This document shows positions 1 to 6,710 of a stretch of 6,917 nucleotides of DNA, piece after piece. Below the pieces are notes generated by a model. It had not been told where the DNA came from. It did no database searches and was given only the letters and a program-made list of their open reading frames with translations. Source of the stretch: Deltaproteobacteria bacterium (GTDB lineage Bacteria; Desulfobacterota; Desulfobulbia; Desulfobulbales; VMSU01). The stretch spans positions 1-6,917 of the forward strand of contig JAJYJA010000127.1 of assembly GCA_021789795.1 (NCBI GenBank), in the 5' to 3' direction. A program made the position numbers and the translations under genes. The first letter of the stretch is position 1. Every line of letters begins with the position of its first letter.

Positions 1-1
1 C

Positions 2-82
2 ATTACCCTGCCCGCCTGGCTAACCACCGTCCTCAAGCCGACTAGCACCCAGGCCGTGCACCAAGACAAAACCAGCAAATAA
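2..82 (+). CDS. C-terminal end of an unidentified upstream gene (partial)
   Basis: This frame is open from the left edge to a TAA at 80-82, giving 26 residues that end in QDKTSK. The other two forward frames stop within the first 45 bases. Most codons in it end in G or C, as in the definite genes of this window, which supports real coding. The stop lies 5 nt before the ATG of the next gene, an operon-like spacing. The fragment is too short and too generic (hydrophobic LPAWLTTVL, then a polar tail) to assign a family. It could also be non-coding DNA that happens to be open, since 26 codons is weak evidence alone. Confidence 0.4.
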   Translation: MTLPAWLTTVLKPTSTQAVHQDKTSK

Positions 83-87
83 TCATC

Positions 88-1758
88 ATGGCAACCATCG
101 CGACCATCGGCCCGCGGGGAGGGCAAGGCTGGCAGGCCGCCCGCCGCTACCTGCCCCAGGCGGAGATCCTCCTCTTTCCCGACCTAGCCGAGGCCGTCCG
201 CGCCTTTGAAAACCAAGGGTCGGACTTCGCCATCCTGCCCATCTACAACACCCGCGCCGGCCAGCTCAAGGAGGTGCGGATGCTGGAGGAGCTGCGCCGG
301 GGCTACTGGATCGACAACCTGGTGCTGTCCATCCAGCTCTCCCTGGGCAGCCTGGACGAGGAGACGGAGATAAGCGTGCTCGCCGGCGGCAGGGACAACC
401 TGAGCCAGTGCGAGGAGTTCATCGCCGGCCAGTTTCCCCACGCCAGCCTGCTGGCGGTGTCCGATCTGGAGGCGCATCTCCGGGAGGTCAAGCGCCTTGG
501 CCTCACCGGGCACGGGATAGTCGAGGCCGAGGAGGCGCTTAAGGAACACGGACTGGTGCTCAGGCAGCGGGAGGTGGCGCCCCACAACCGCACCCGGTTC
601 GCGGTCATCGGCCCCACCCTGACCGTGCCCACCGGCCACGACGCCACCGCCATGATCACCCAGCCCCTGCGCGACCGGGTGGGGCTGCTGCACGACATCT
701 TAGGCGAGTTCGCCAGCCGGGGCATCAACCTCATCGACCTGCGCTCCGAAAACGATTTAACGACCCAGAAACTGCGGGTCTATATCGAGGCCGAGGGCCA
801 CGGCGACTCACCCGCCCTGCGCCAGGCCCTGTCCCGGCTGGAACACCAGGTGATCCAGGAGCCAAGGCCCATCAAGGTGCTGGGCAGCTACCCCCGGGTG
901 GAGATGCGGCCCCGGCACATCAAGGCCTTTGGCTGCATCGGCACCGGGGAGATGGGCCGCTGGTTCATGGAACGCCTAGCCAGCGAGGGCTACCAGACCA
1001 TGATCTGCGGCCGGGCCACCGAACTGCGGCCCGAGACGATGATCCCCCGGGTGGAGGTGGTGGTGGTCTGCGTGCCGATCAGCGCCACCGCCCCCACCGT
1101 CCGCCGCTACGGCCCGCTGCTGAAAAACGGCCAGGCCCTGATCCTCCTGGCCGGGGAGGCGGAGGACAGTATCGGCTGCGCCCTTACCGCCACCCGGCCC
1201 GAGGTGGAGGTGATGCTGGTGCACAACCTCTGGGGGCCCAAGGCCGCCACCATGAAGGACAAGAACGCGGTGGTGGTCCGCACCCCAAGGAGCGGCAAGC
1301 TGTGCGGCGAGTTCGAGGCCTTCCTCTACAAGCACGGGGCCGAAATCTTCCAGGATACCCCCAACCGTCACGACCTGCTGATGGGGGTAAGCCAGAAGCT
1401 GCCCACCGCCATCTCGGTGGCCCTGGCCATGACCCTGCGCAACGAGGGCATAAGCCCCCAGGATATTGCCAGCCACTCCACCCTGACCTCGCTCTATGGC
1501 ATCCTGGCCATGTCCAGGGTGCACGCCCAGAACCCCCGCACCTACGCCGAGATCCTGGCCGCCAAGGGCCAGGGTAACCAGATCGTCAAGGCCTTCTGCC
1601 AGAACTTGCACCAGGTCATGGCCCACGCCGGTCAGGATGGGATCGAGCCGCTCTGCGCCCTCCTGGAGGCCAACCGCGCCCACCTGTCCGAGGAGTTCCT
1701 AAACGCCCGCCTGGAGCAGGCCCTGGCCGTTGACCAAACCCTGGGAAGGACGAGTTGA
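88..1758 (+). CDS. tyrA: Prephenate dehydratase-like / ACT / prephenate (arogenate) dehydrogenase fusion protein
   Basis: A 556-residue cytoplasmic protein for the last steps of tyrosine, and perhaps phenylalanine, synthesis. Residues 1-175 match the prephenate dehydratase fold: IATIGPRG at the N-terminus, PIYNT at 51-55 where the family has PIENS, LSQC at 105-108, and NRTRF at 167-171 holding the family's catalytic TRF threonine. Residues 187-266 are an ACT domain (RDRVGLLHDIL, then RGINLIDLRSEN), closing with VLGSYP as in E. coli PheA. Residues 279-550 are a TyrA domain: GTGEMG Rossmann motif at 285-290, VCVPI at 327-331, VHNLWGP at 378-384 with H379 as the likely catalytic histidine, and a helical C-terminal half with AQNPRTYAEIL. 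There is no chorismate mutase domain. The ATG at 88 is chosen because the first strand begins at once; there is no clear Shine-Dalgarno, so coupling to the upstream gene is likely. Several dehydratase signature residues are replaced, so the TyrA activity is the safer call. The order PheA-like, ACT, TyrA is unusual. Confidence 0.85.
   Translation: MATIATIGPRGGQGWQAARRYLPQAEILLFPDLAEAVRAFENQGSDFAILPIYNTRAGQLKEVRMLEELRRGYWIDNLVLSIQLSLGSLDEETEISVLAGGRDNLSQCEEFIAGQFPHASLLAVSDLEAHLREVKRLGLTGHGIVEAEEALKEHGLVLRQREVAPHNRTRFAVIGPTLTVPTGHDATAMITQPLRDRVGLLHDILGEFASRGINLIDLRSENDLTTQKLRVYIEAEGHGDSPALRQALSRLEHQVIQEPRPIKVLGSYPRVEMRPRHIKAFGCIGTGEMGRWFMERLASEGYQTMICGRATELRPETMIPRVEVVVVCVPISATAPTVRRYGPLLKNGQALILLAGEAEDSIGCALTATRPEVEVMLVHNLWGPKAATMKDKNAVVVRTPRSGKLCGEFEAFLYKHGAEIFQDTPNRHDLLMGVSQKLPTAISVALAMTLRNEGISPQDIASHSTLTSLYGILAMSRVHAQNPRTYAEILAAKGQGNQIVKAFCQNLHQVMAHAGQDGIEPLCALLEANRAHLSEEFLNARLEQALAVDQTLGRTS
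1743..1758 (+). promoter_or_regulatory. Shine-Dalgarno and stop/start overlap coupling the fusion gene to the DUF445 gene
   Basis: A GGGAAGGA purine run at 1743-1750 sits about 5 nt before TTG at 1755-1757. That TTG overlaps the TGA stop (1756-1758) of the preceding gene as TTGA. The Shine-Dalgarno lies inside the upstream coding region, so ribosomes ending the first gene can restart directly. This arrangement also fixes TTG as the start, and the resulting N-terminus has the right length for DUF445 proteins. Confidence 0.7.
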
Positions 1759-3338
1759 GGATCGTTGATCTCCTCGCTCCGCCCCTGCTGGGGGCCTTTA
1801 TCGGCTGGTTCACCAACTACGTCGCCATCCGGATGTTGTTTAGACCCCTGCGGCCCTGGCGAATCCTGGGCTTCCGGCTGCCCCTGACCCCCGGCATCAT
1901 CCCGGCCAAGCGCCACGACCTGGCGGTGAACATCGGACGGATGGTGGGCGACCGGCTGTTGACCAGCGCCGACCTCGGCTTGGCGGTGGCCGAGCCCGGC
2001 TTCCGGCGCGAGCTGGAGGCCCTGATCCAGGCCCGCCTGGGCGAATTCCTGGAGCGGGACCTAGGCCCCCTGCCGGCCCTGATCCCGCCCCACTTCCGGG
2101 ATTCCTTCGAGGCCGGGGTGGATATCCTACGCTGGCGGGCGGTGAAGCTCCTGCACGACCACCTGGATCAAGCGGCATTCCGTCAAGGGCTTAAGACGGC
2201 GATCGGCGAGCATCTCGATCTCCTTTTGAGCCGCCCTCTGGCCGAATGGCTGGCGCCCGAGGCAGGCCAGGGGCTGGCCGCCGCCCTCGGCGGGGCGGCC
2301 GGGGCCTTGCTGGCCCGCCCCCAGACCGAATCCTGGCTGCGGGAGGCCTGCCGCCAGCGGATCGCCGGGCTTAAGGACTGCAACGTCCCGCTCGACGAGC
2401 TGCTGCCGGCGGCGGTGATCCAGCGTCTCTCCGGCCTGCTGCAAGACGAGGTGCCCGGCCTCCTGGCCCGGCTGCCTGCTCTGATACGCGAACCCGGCCC
2501 GCGCGAGCTGGCGGCCCGGATCATCAGCGAGGCCATCGGCTCGCTGGTCAGCCCCCTGGGGCCGGTGGCCACCCTGGTCAAGGGGCTCTTCTCTCCCGAA
2601 CGGCTCCAGGACAAGATCGCCGCCTACCTAGAGAGCCGGGAGACGAAACTGGACCGCTGGCTCCAAAACGACCAGACCCGGGCCCAGGCCCGGGCGGCGG
2701 TGGCGGGGCTGGTCAACGGGCTTATGCGCCGGCCGCCCGCCGAGCTGCTCGCCCGCCTGGGCCCGAAAGACGAGGAGGCCTTGGCCGGCGAGCTGGCAGG
2801 CGGGATCGTCGCCCTTCTCCGCCAGCCGCAGGTACTGACCGCGATTGAATCATTGATCGCCGGGGGCCTGGCCGACCTTCACGGCCGCCGGGCGGGGCTG
2901 ATGCTTTCCGAACTCCTGGGGCCGGAAGTTCCCGGGCGCCTCCGCGACCAGGCCGAAGCCGGGATCGCCGCCGCCATCCTCTCTGTCAAGGGCCGCCGAC
3001 TCCTGGATGGGATCGTCACCACGCTGCTCGACGATCTCCTCCTGCGACGGCCAATCGGGCCGCTCGCCAAGCTCCTGCCCAAGGAGGTGCGGAAAAGGCT
3101 GGAGGAATATCTGTGGCGACAGGGCCACGACCTGCTGGTGGCCGAGACCCCCAGGCTGTTTGAGTTCGTCAACATCGAGGAGATCGTCACCCGCAAGGTC
3201 GATTCCCTGGACCTGCTGCGGCTGGAGTCCCTGCTGCTCGGGATCATGGAGGAGCAGTTCACCTACATCAACCTGTTCGGAGGGCTGCTGGGGTTGCTTA
3301 TCGGCCTTTTCAACCTGGCGCTCATGGCGTGGAGATAG
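1755..3338 (+). CDS. DUF445 family membrane protein (YheB-like)
   Basis: A 527-residue protein of the DUF445 family, whose biochemical function is not established. The N-terminal hydrophobic segment (about residues 6-24) runs into the family signature GWFTNYVAIRMLFRP at 17-31, followed by TPGIIPAKRHDLAVNIG at 45-61. The long middle (about 75-470) is helical, rich in Leu, Ala and Arg, with repeated amphipathic stretches and no catalytic motif I can recognise. The C-terminus has the other family hallmark: a charged helix around 473-500 (NIEEIVTRKVDSLD), then a glycine-rich hydrophobic segment at about 505-525 (FGGLLGLLIGLFN). The two terminal membrane segments flank a large soluble helical domain. 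The start is TTG, overlapping the upstream stop by 4 nt, so co-expression with the aromatic enzyme is likely, but no functional link is implied. The length is typical of the longer members. Family assignment is firm; function is unknown. Confidence 0.9.
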   Translation: MRIVDLLAPPLLGAFIGWFTNYVAIRMLFRPLRPWRILGFRLPLTPGIIPAKRHDLAVNIGRMVGDRLLTSADLGLAVAEPGFRRELEALIQARLGEFLERDLGPLPALIPPHFRDSFEAGVDILRWRAVKLLHDHLDQAAFRQGLKTAIGEHLDLLLSRPLAEWLAPEAGQGLAAALGGAAGALLARPQTESWLREACRQRIAGLKDCNVPLDELLPAAVIQRLSGLLQDEVPGLLARLPALIREPGPRELAARIISEAIGSLVSPLGPVATLVKGLFSPERLQDKIAAYLESRETKLDRWLQNDQTRAQARAAVAGLVNGLMRRPPAELLARLGPKDEEALAGELAGGIVALLRQPQVLTAIESLIAGGLADLHGRRAGLMLSELLGPEVPGRLRDQAEAGIAAAILSVKGRRLLDGIVTTLLDDLLLRRPIGPLAKLLPKEVRKRLEEYLWRQGHDLLVAETPRLFEFVNIEEIVTRKVDSLDLLRLESLLLGIMEEQFTYINLFGGLLGLLIGLFNLALMAWR

Positions 3339-3533
3339 GCCGCCTGGGAGGTGATGGTGGCTGCCCGTGGCCGCCACCGCCCTGCCTGCCAGCCGCCGCA
3401 AGAACTATTTCAAGGAGCCGCACCCAAACAACTTGGACAATTTTTCCACGACTCTTACGGCCCCTTATGCCGTCGCCGTGAGGTCTATGGCCCAGGTTAT
3501 TTCCCATCGACGGCTTCAAGGTCTAACACGAAG
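3339..3533 (+). other. Intergenic region that stays open in frame with the next gene but appears non-coding
   Basis: No stop interrupts the reading frame of the downstream gene from GTG 3351 onward, so automatic callers may add 61 residues to it. Nearly half of these 61 codons end in A or T, while the adjacent genes use G or C at almost every third position. The implied peptide (starting MMVAARGRHR) looks like no domain. I therefore treat the stretch as non-coding. It holds a hairpin at 3356-3378, a perfect Shine-Dalgarno-like GGAGGTGAT at 3347-3355 and an AT-richer patch near 3433-3445 that could belong to a promoter. I could not identify convincing -35/-10 boxes. Confidence 0.55.
3356..3378 (+). 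other. Imperfect hairpin after the DUF445 gene
   Basis: GGTGGC (3356-3361) pairs with GCCACC (3373-3378). A T/C mismatch follows, then GCC (3363-3365) pairs with GGC (3369-3371) around a CGT loop. The hairpin begins 17 nt after the DUF445 stop. No T-run follows, so it is not a standard Rho-independent terminator. It could be a weak terminator, an attenuator or an RNA 3'-end stabiliser, or it could be chance in GC-rich DNA. Confidence 0.35.
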
Positions 3534-5189
3534 ATGAAGAAAACACCCCGCACCTGCGTCACCCCCGCCGGCACCTTCCGTTATGGTGTGCATCGGCCCG
3601 CCTTCACCGTCGCCAATCTGCGCCCGGAGGACAAGCTGGCCGTCCTGGGGCAGCTCCCCGACGGCACCCCGGTGGACAACGCCGTCAACTTTCCAGCCGG
3701 CGCGGTGCGGGAGGAAGCCGCCGACTGGATCTACGAGGTGCCCAACCCCTTTCCCTTCCGGGGCGCCACCTTCATCGCCCGCTCCTGGGCCGAGACCAAG
3801 GTCGATCACCCGGAGCGCATCGCCCTGCCCGGCCCGCCCGCGGTCTCCATGCATCAGACCCTGAAGATCTGGCTGGGGCCGGATCTCAACCACGGCCAGC
3901 GCACCTCGTTGTTTGCCGACCTGCCGCACCCGGTGCGCATGGCGCTGGCCGCCAACTCCACCGACCCCGAGGACCTGATCGTCCTGGCCGACCAGGCCTG
4001 CCACCTCCTCTTCGACCGCAGCAGCGGCCGGCCCATCGGCCTGCGCTACCGGCAAGACCGGGAGGGCCGCGTCGAGCCGGATATCCACGATCACGCCATC
4101 TTCGAGGTGCTGGTCAACAACCCCCACCTGCCGGACGACTTCAAGCAGGCGATGGTGCTGCGGCCCGGCGTCCAGGGGGCGAGCGAGGTCGTCGGCGAAT
4201 GGAGGGAGGGAGAGAGCCACGTCTTCGAGTACCTGCGGCGCAACAGCTATATCCCCTGGGGCCACCACGCCGCCAACCTGGCCGACGACGCCATCCGCTA
4301 CCGGATCGACGACCTAAGCGCCCTGGACCTGGCCGGTCTGCGCCACCTCTACTACCAGCGCAGCTTCTGCCGCCTGGCGGAAGGCCTGAACCTGGCCGGC
4401 CCCGAGCCCCGACGGATGATCTCCCCCGAGGAGTTGGAGACCCTGCGTCGCAAGGTCGTCAAGGCCCTGGCCAAGGCCGCACCCGAGGGCCTGCCCTTCG
4501 ACCGCACCCTCTGGGGCTGGAATTTCGGCTTCGACTGCGCCGCCAACGGCTACCGGATGCACGCCTCCCACCAGATGATCCACCAGCAGTTCGCCCTGCT
4601 GCCCGCCAGTCTTACCGCCAGCCACAGCGGCCCGCATCCTGAAGGGGAGGAGGTGATGCAACCCTACGGCTGCGGCGACTTAATCCACGACTTCATAACC
4701 GAATACGCGGCCCAGACCGGGTCCTCGTTCTTCAACGACTACCACGCCGCCATCACCGGCAATACCCGCCTGGATGGCCGTACCGACCGGGAGAGCAGCC
4801 TGATCGTGTACAGCGACGGCATCGTCATCCTCTTCGTGCCCAAGGCCCAGACCTCGCAGTGGGAGTTGCAGCTGATGCCGGTAAGGCCGGTGGGCAACAT
4901 CCTGGAGGCGGATCTCGAAACCCGTCAGTCCCTGGACCGGGGGATGCTGATCGCCATGCAGACCCTAACCGGCCTGGGCGCCCGGATGATTACCACCATC
5001 GAGTATCCCAAGCGTTTCGGGGCCAAGACCGACCAGCGCCTGCTCTACTCCTTCCTGCCCAAGCTGCCCTACGCGCCCGGCGCCTTCAGCGAGGCGCAAC
5101 TGCGTTTCGTCTGTGGCCACTACCCGGAGGACTTCGCCCGTAGCTGCCGTAACAAGTTAACGGTTTACAGACGGGAGACAACCGATTAA
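3534..5189 (+). CDS. Uncharacterised protein, probably a remote HIT/GalT-like nucleotidyltransferase or phosphorylase
   Basis: A 551-residue soluble protein with no signal peptide or membrane segment, and no name I can give from memory. From about residue 230 the layout resembles the double HIT half-barrel of galactose-1-phosphate uridylyltransferase and Ap4A phosphorylase. RRNSYIPWGHH (235-245) matches the N-x-x-P...GH strand. WGWNFGFDCAANGY (327-340) then HASHQMIHQQF (342-352) matches the strand leading to the HxHxQ nucleotide-transfer motif, with H350 as candidate nucleophile, Q352 kept and the first His replaced by Met. DGIVILFVPKAQTSQWELQLMP (428-449) followed by RPVGN matches the second half's strand pair. 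Residues 1-225 form a domain I cannot place, containing NPFPFRG (71-77). The C-terminus carries PGAFSEAQLRF and HYPEDFARSCR. ATG 3534 is chosen because composition becomes coding-like there. Its Shine-Dalgarno is weak (AAGG at 3518-3521, 12 nt away), and a GTG start at 3357 or 3351 remains possible. The gene is real; the fold is inference and the substrate unknown. Confidence 0.75.
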   Translation: MKKTPRTCVTPAGTFRYGVHRPAFTVANLRPEDKLAVLGQLPDGTPVDNAVNFPAGAVREEAADWIYEVPNPFPFRGATFIARSWAETKVDHPERIALPGPPAVSMHQTLKIWLGPDLNHGQRTSLFADLPHPVRMALAANSTDPEDLIVLADQACHLLFDRSSGRPIGLRYRQDREGRVEPDIHDHAIFEVLVNNPHLPDDFKQAMVLRPGVQGASEVVGEWREGESHVFEYLRRNSYIPWGHHAANLADDAIRYRIDDLSALDLAGLRHLYYQRSFCRLAEGLNLAGPEPRRMISPEELETLRRKVVKALAKAAPEGLPFDRTLWGWNFGFDCAANGYRMHASHQMIHQQFALLPASLTASHSGPHPEGEEVMQPYGCGDLIHDFITEYAAQTGSSFFNDYHAAITGNTRLDGRTDRESSLIVYSDGIVILFVPKAQTSQWELQLMPVRPVGNILEADLETRQSLDRGMLIAMQTLTGLGARMITTIEYPKRFGAKTDQRLLYSFLPKLPYAPGAFSEAQLRFVCGHYPEDFARSCRNKLTVYRRETTD

Positions 5190-5312
5190 CAAGCTAAAGG
5201 GCAACCTCGTCCTCACCACCGCCGACCCGCCTCTGGCCCCGGCTTGGCCCCCTTGACCCGCAACTACCCCCCCAAAGACCCTCCCAACGCGGAGGGGGAG
5301 GATAATCATCCC
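5190..5312 (+). other. Gap between the HIT-like gene and der, with a pyrimidine-rich leader
   Basis: The gap is 123 nt. The left part has no clear structure; a C-rich tract (about 5265-5285) precedes a purine-rich Shine-Dalgarno tract. The frame of der is open back to TTG 5244, but the added 23 residues (rich in Pro and Asn) precede the normal Der N-terminus and are probably untranslated. I see no convincing promoter: the TTGACC at 5253-5258 has no matching -10 box. Confidence 0.5.
5279..5302 (+). promoter_or_regulatory. der Shine-Dalgarno tract with a complementary C-rich segment
   Basis: GGAGGGGGAGGA (5291-5302) is the only strong ribosome binding tract before ATG 5313; its last GGAGG ends 11 nt before the start, somewhat far. 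Just upstream, CCCTCCC (5279-5285) can pair either with GGAGGG (5291-5296) or with GGGAGG (5296-5301). The second pairing would hide the Shine-Dalgarno in a 6-bp stem. This could lower der translation unless the leader is opened. The pairing is visible in the sequence; its use in the cell is inference. Confidence 0.45.
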
Positions 5313-6710
5313 ATGCGCGATACCCTGCCAATCGTGGCCCTGGTGGGCCGACCCAACGTCGGCAAATCCTCCCTTTTTAACCGCATAACCCGCCGAAACA
5401 AGGCGATCATCGATCCCACCCCGGGCGTGACCCGCGACCGGCAGTTCGCCACCGTGGAAGGCGGCGGGCGACGCTTTATCCTGGTGGATACCGGAGGCAT
5501 CGAATGCCAGCCGGGACGGGAGGGCCGGGACGAGTCCGAGGCCAAGGTGTCGGTGCTGATCCGCGAGCAGAGCTGGCAGGCGGTGAATGATGCCGACCTC
5601 ATCGTCCTGGTCGTAGACGGCAAGGAGGGGCCCACCAGCGACGACCTCGAGCTTATCTCCGGGCTGCGCAAGACCGCCAAGCCCCTGCTGGTGGCGGTCA
5701 ACAAGATCGACGACCAGGGCCGGGAGGAAGAGCGGATCTCCCCCTTCTACGCCCTGGGTGTTTCCGGTCTGTGGCCGCTGTCGGCGGCCCACGGTTACGG
5801 GATGGACGACTTCCTGAGCGAATTACGCGCCCAGCTTGGGCCGGAAGACGGGGAGGGGCAGACGGAGGAGGACGGAGAGGCACCCATCCGGCTGGCCTTC
5901 ATCGGCCGGCCCAACGTCGGCAAATCGTCGCTGATCAACCGGCTGCTGGGCGAGGAGCGGATGGTGGTCTCCGAGGTGCCGGGCACCACCCGCGACTCGG
6001 TGGACACCCTGCTCGAACGTCATGGCCGCCGCTACCTGCTGATCGACACCGCCGGCATTAGGCGCAAGGGCAAGGTCGCGGACAAGGTGGAGAAGTTCTC
6101 GGTGCTCAGGGCCCTGCGCGCCCTGGAGAAATGCGACATCGCCCTGGTCCTGCTCGACGCCGGCGAGGGGATCACCGAGCAGGACACCAAGGTCATCGGC
6201 TACGCCTTCGAGCGGGGCCGCGCCTGCCTGGTGGCGGTCAACAAGTGGGACCTGGTCAAGGGCGACGCCAAGCGTCAGAAGTGGTTGCTTAGCGAGATCG
6301 AGCGGGCCACCAACTTCGTGGGTTACGCCCCGGTCGCCACCCTGTCGGCCATGACTGGCCAAGGCGTGGGGCAGATCTTCAAGCAGGTTGAGACCATATT
6401 CCGCCAGTTCTCGGCCACGGTGACCACCGGGCTGGTCAATCGGGTGCTGCAAAAGGCGGTGACGGCCCATCCCCCGGCCCTGCACCAGGGGAAGAGGCTC
6501 AAGTTCTACTACACCACCCAGGTCGCCACCCGGCCACCGACCTTTGCCATCTATGTCAACTACCCGAAAGGGGTACATTTTTCTTATTACCGCTACCTGG
6601 TGAACCAATTCCGCGCCGAGCTCAAGCTCGATCAGACCTCGCTTCGGATCCTGCTCAAGGAGCGGCAGCGAAAGGACTACGGATCTACCGGGCCGGCCGG
6701 CGCGGCTTGA
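5313..6710 (+). CDS. der: Ribosome biogenesis GTPase Der (EngA)
   Basis: A 465-residue essential GTPase that acts in 50S ribosomal subunit assembly. It has the family's unique tandem G domains plus a C-terminal KH-like domain. G domain 1: GRPNVGKS at 12-19 (P-loop), T40 in PGVTRD (switch I), DTGG at 59-62, NKID at 130-133, SAA at 157-159. An acidic linker at about 177-190 (EDGEGQTEEDGE) joins G domain 2: GRPNVGKS at 198-205, PGTTRD at 223-228, DTAG at 245-248, NKWD at 310-313, SAMTG at 345-349. The KH-like domain (about 367-455) has KRLKFYYTTQVATRPPTF and the FxxxVNxP-type strand typical of Der. All nucleotide-binding motifs are intact and the length is normal. ATG 5313 is chosen because it puts the P-loop at the usual distance and follows a strong purine tract; TTG 5244 would add 23 unrelated residues. 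The short C-terminal tail GSTGPAGAA is poorly conserved, as is usual. Transcription may continue from the upstream gene or start in the 123-nt gap. Confidence 0.97.
   Translation: MRDTLPIVALVGRPNVGKSSLFNRITRRNKAIIDPTPGVTRDRQFATVEGGGRRFILVDTGGIECQPGREGRDESEAKVSVLIREQSWQAVNDADLIVLVVDGKEGPTSDDLELISGLRKTAKPLLVAVNKIDDQGREEERISPFYALGVSGLWPLSAAHGYGMDDFLSELRAQLGPEDGEGQTEEDGEAPIRLAFIGRPNVGKSSLINRLLGEERMVVSEVPGTTRDSVDTLLERHGRRYLLIDTAGIRRKGKVADKVEKFSVLRALRALEKCDIALVLLDAGEGITEQDTKVIGYAFERGRACLVAVNKWDLVKGDAKRQKWLLSEIERATNFVGYAPVATLSAMTGQGVGQIFKQVETIFRQFSATVTTGLVNRVLQKAVTAHPPALHQGKRLKFYYTTQVATRPPTFAIYVNYPKGVHFSYYRYLVNQFRAELKLDQTSLRILLKERQRKDYGSTGPAGAA

Noticed and set aside
976..1683. Reverse-strand ORF of 235 aa opposite the TyrA domain
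   Set aside because: It is a Gly/His/Leu-rich shadow frame; the sense strand carries clear TyrA motifs.
3433..3460. TTGGAC-based promoter before the HIT-like gene
   Set aside because: The hexamer matches the -35 consensus poorly and the position 17 nt downstream reads TACGGC, not a credible -10 box.
3516..4268. Reverse-strand ORF of 250 aa opposite the HIT-like gene
   Set aside because: It is low-complexity (rich in Gly, Val, Asp, Gln), a typical mirror of a GC-rich gene, and has no motif or start signal.
5244..5312. TTG start adding 23 residues to Der
   Set aside because: The added residues do not resemble a Der N-terminus, the strong purine tract lies downstream of this TTG, and ATG 5313 places the P-loop normally.
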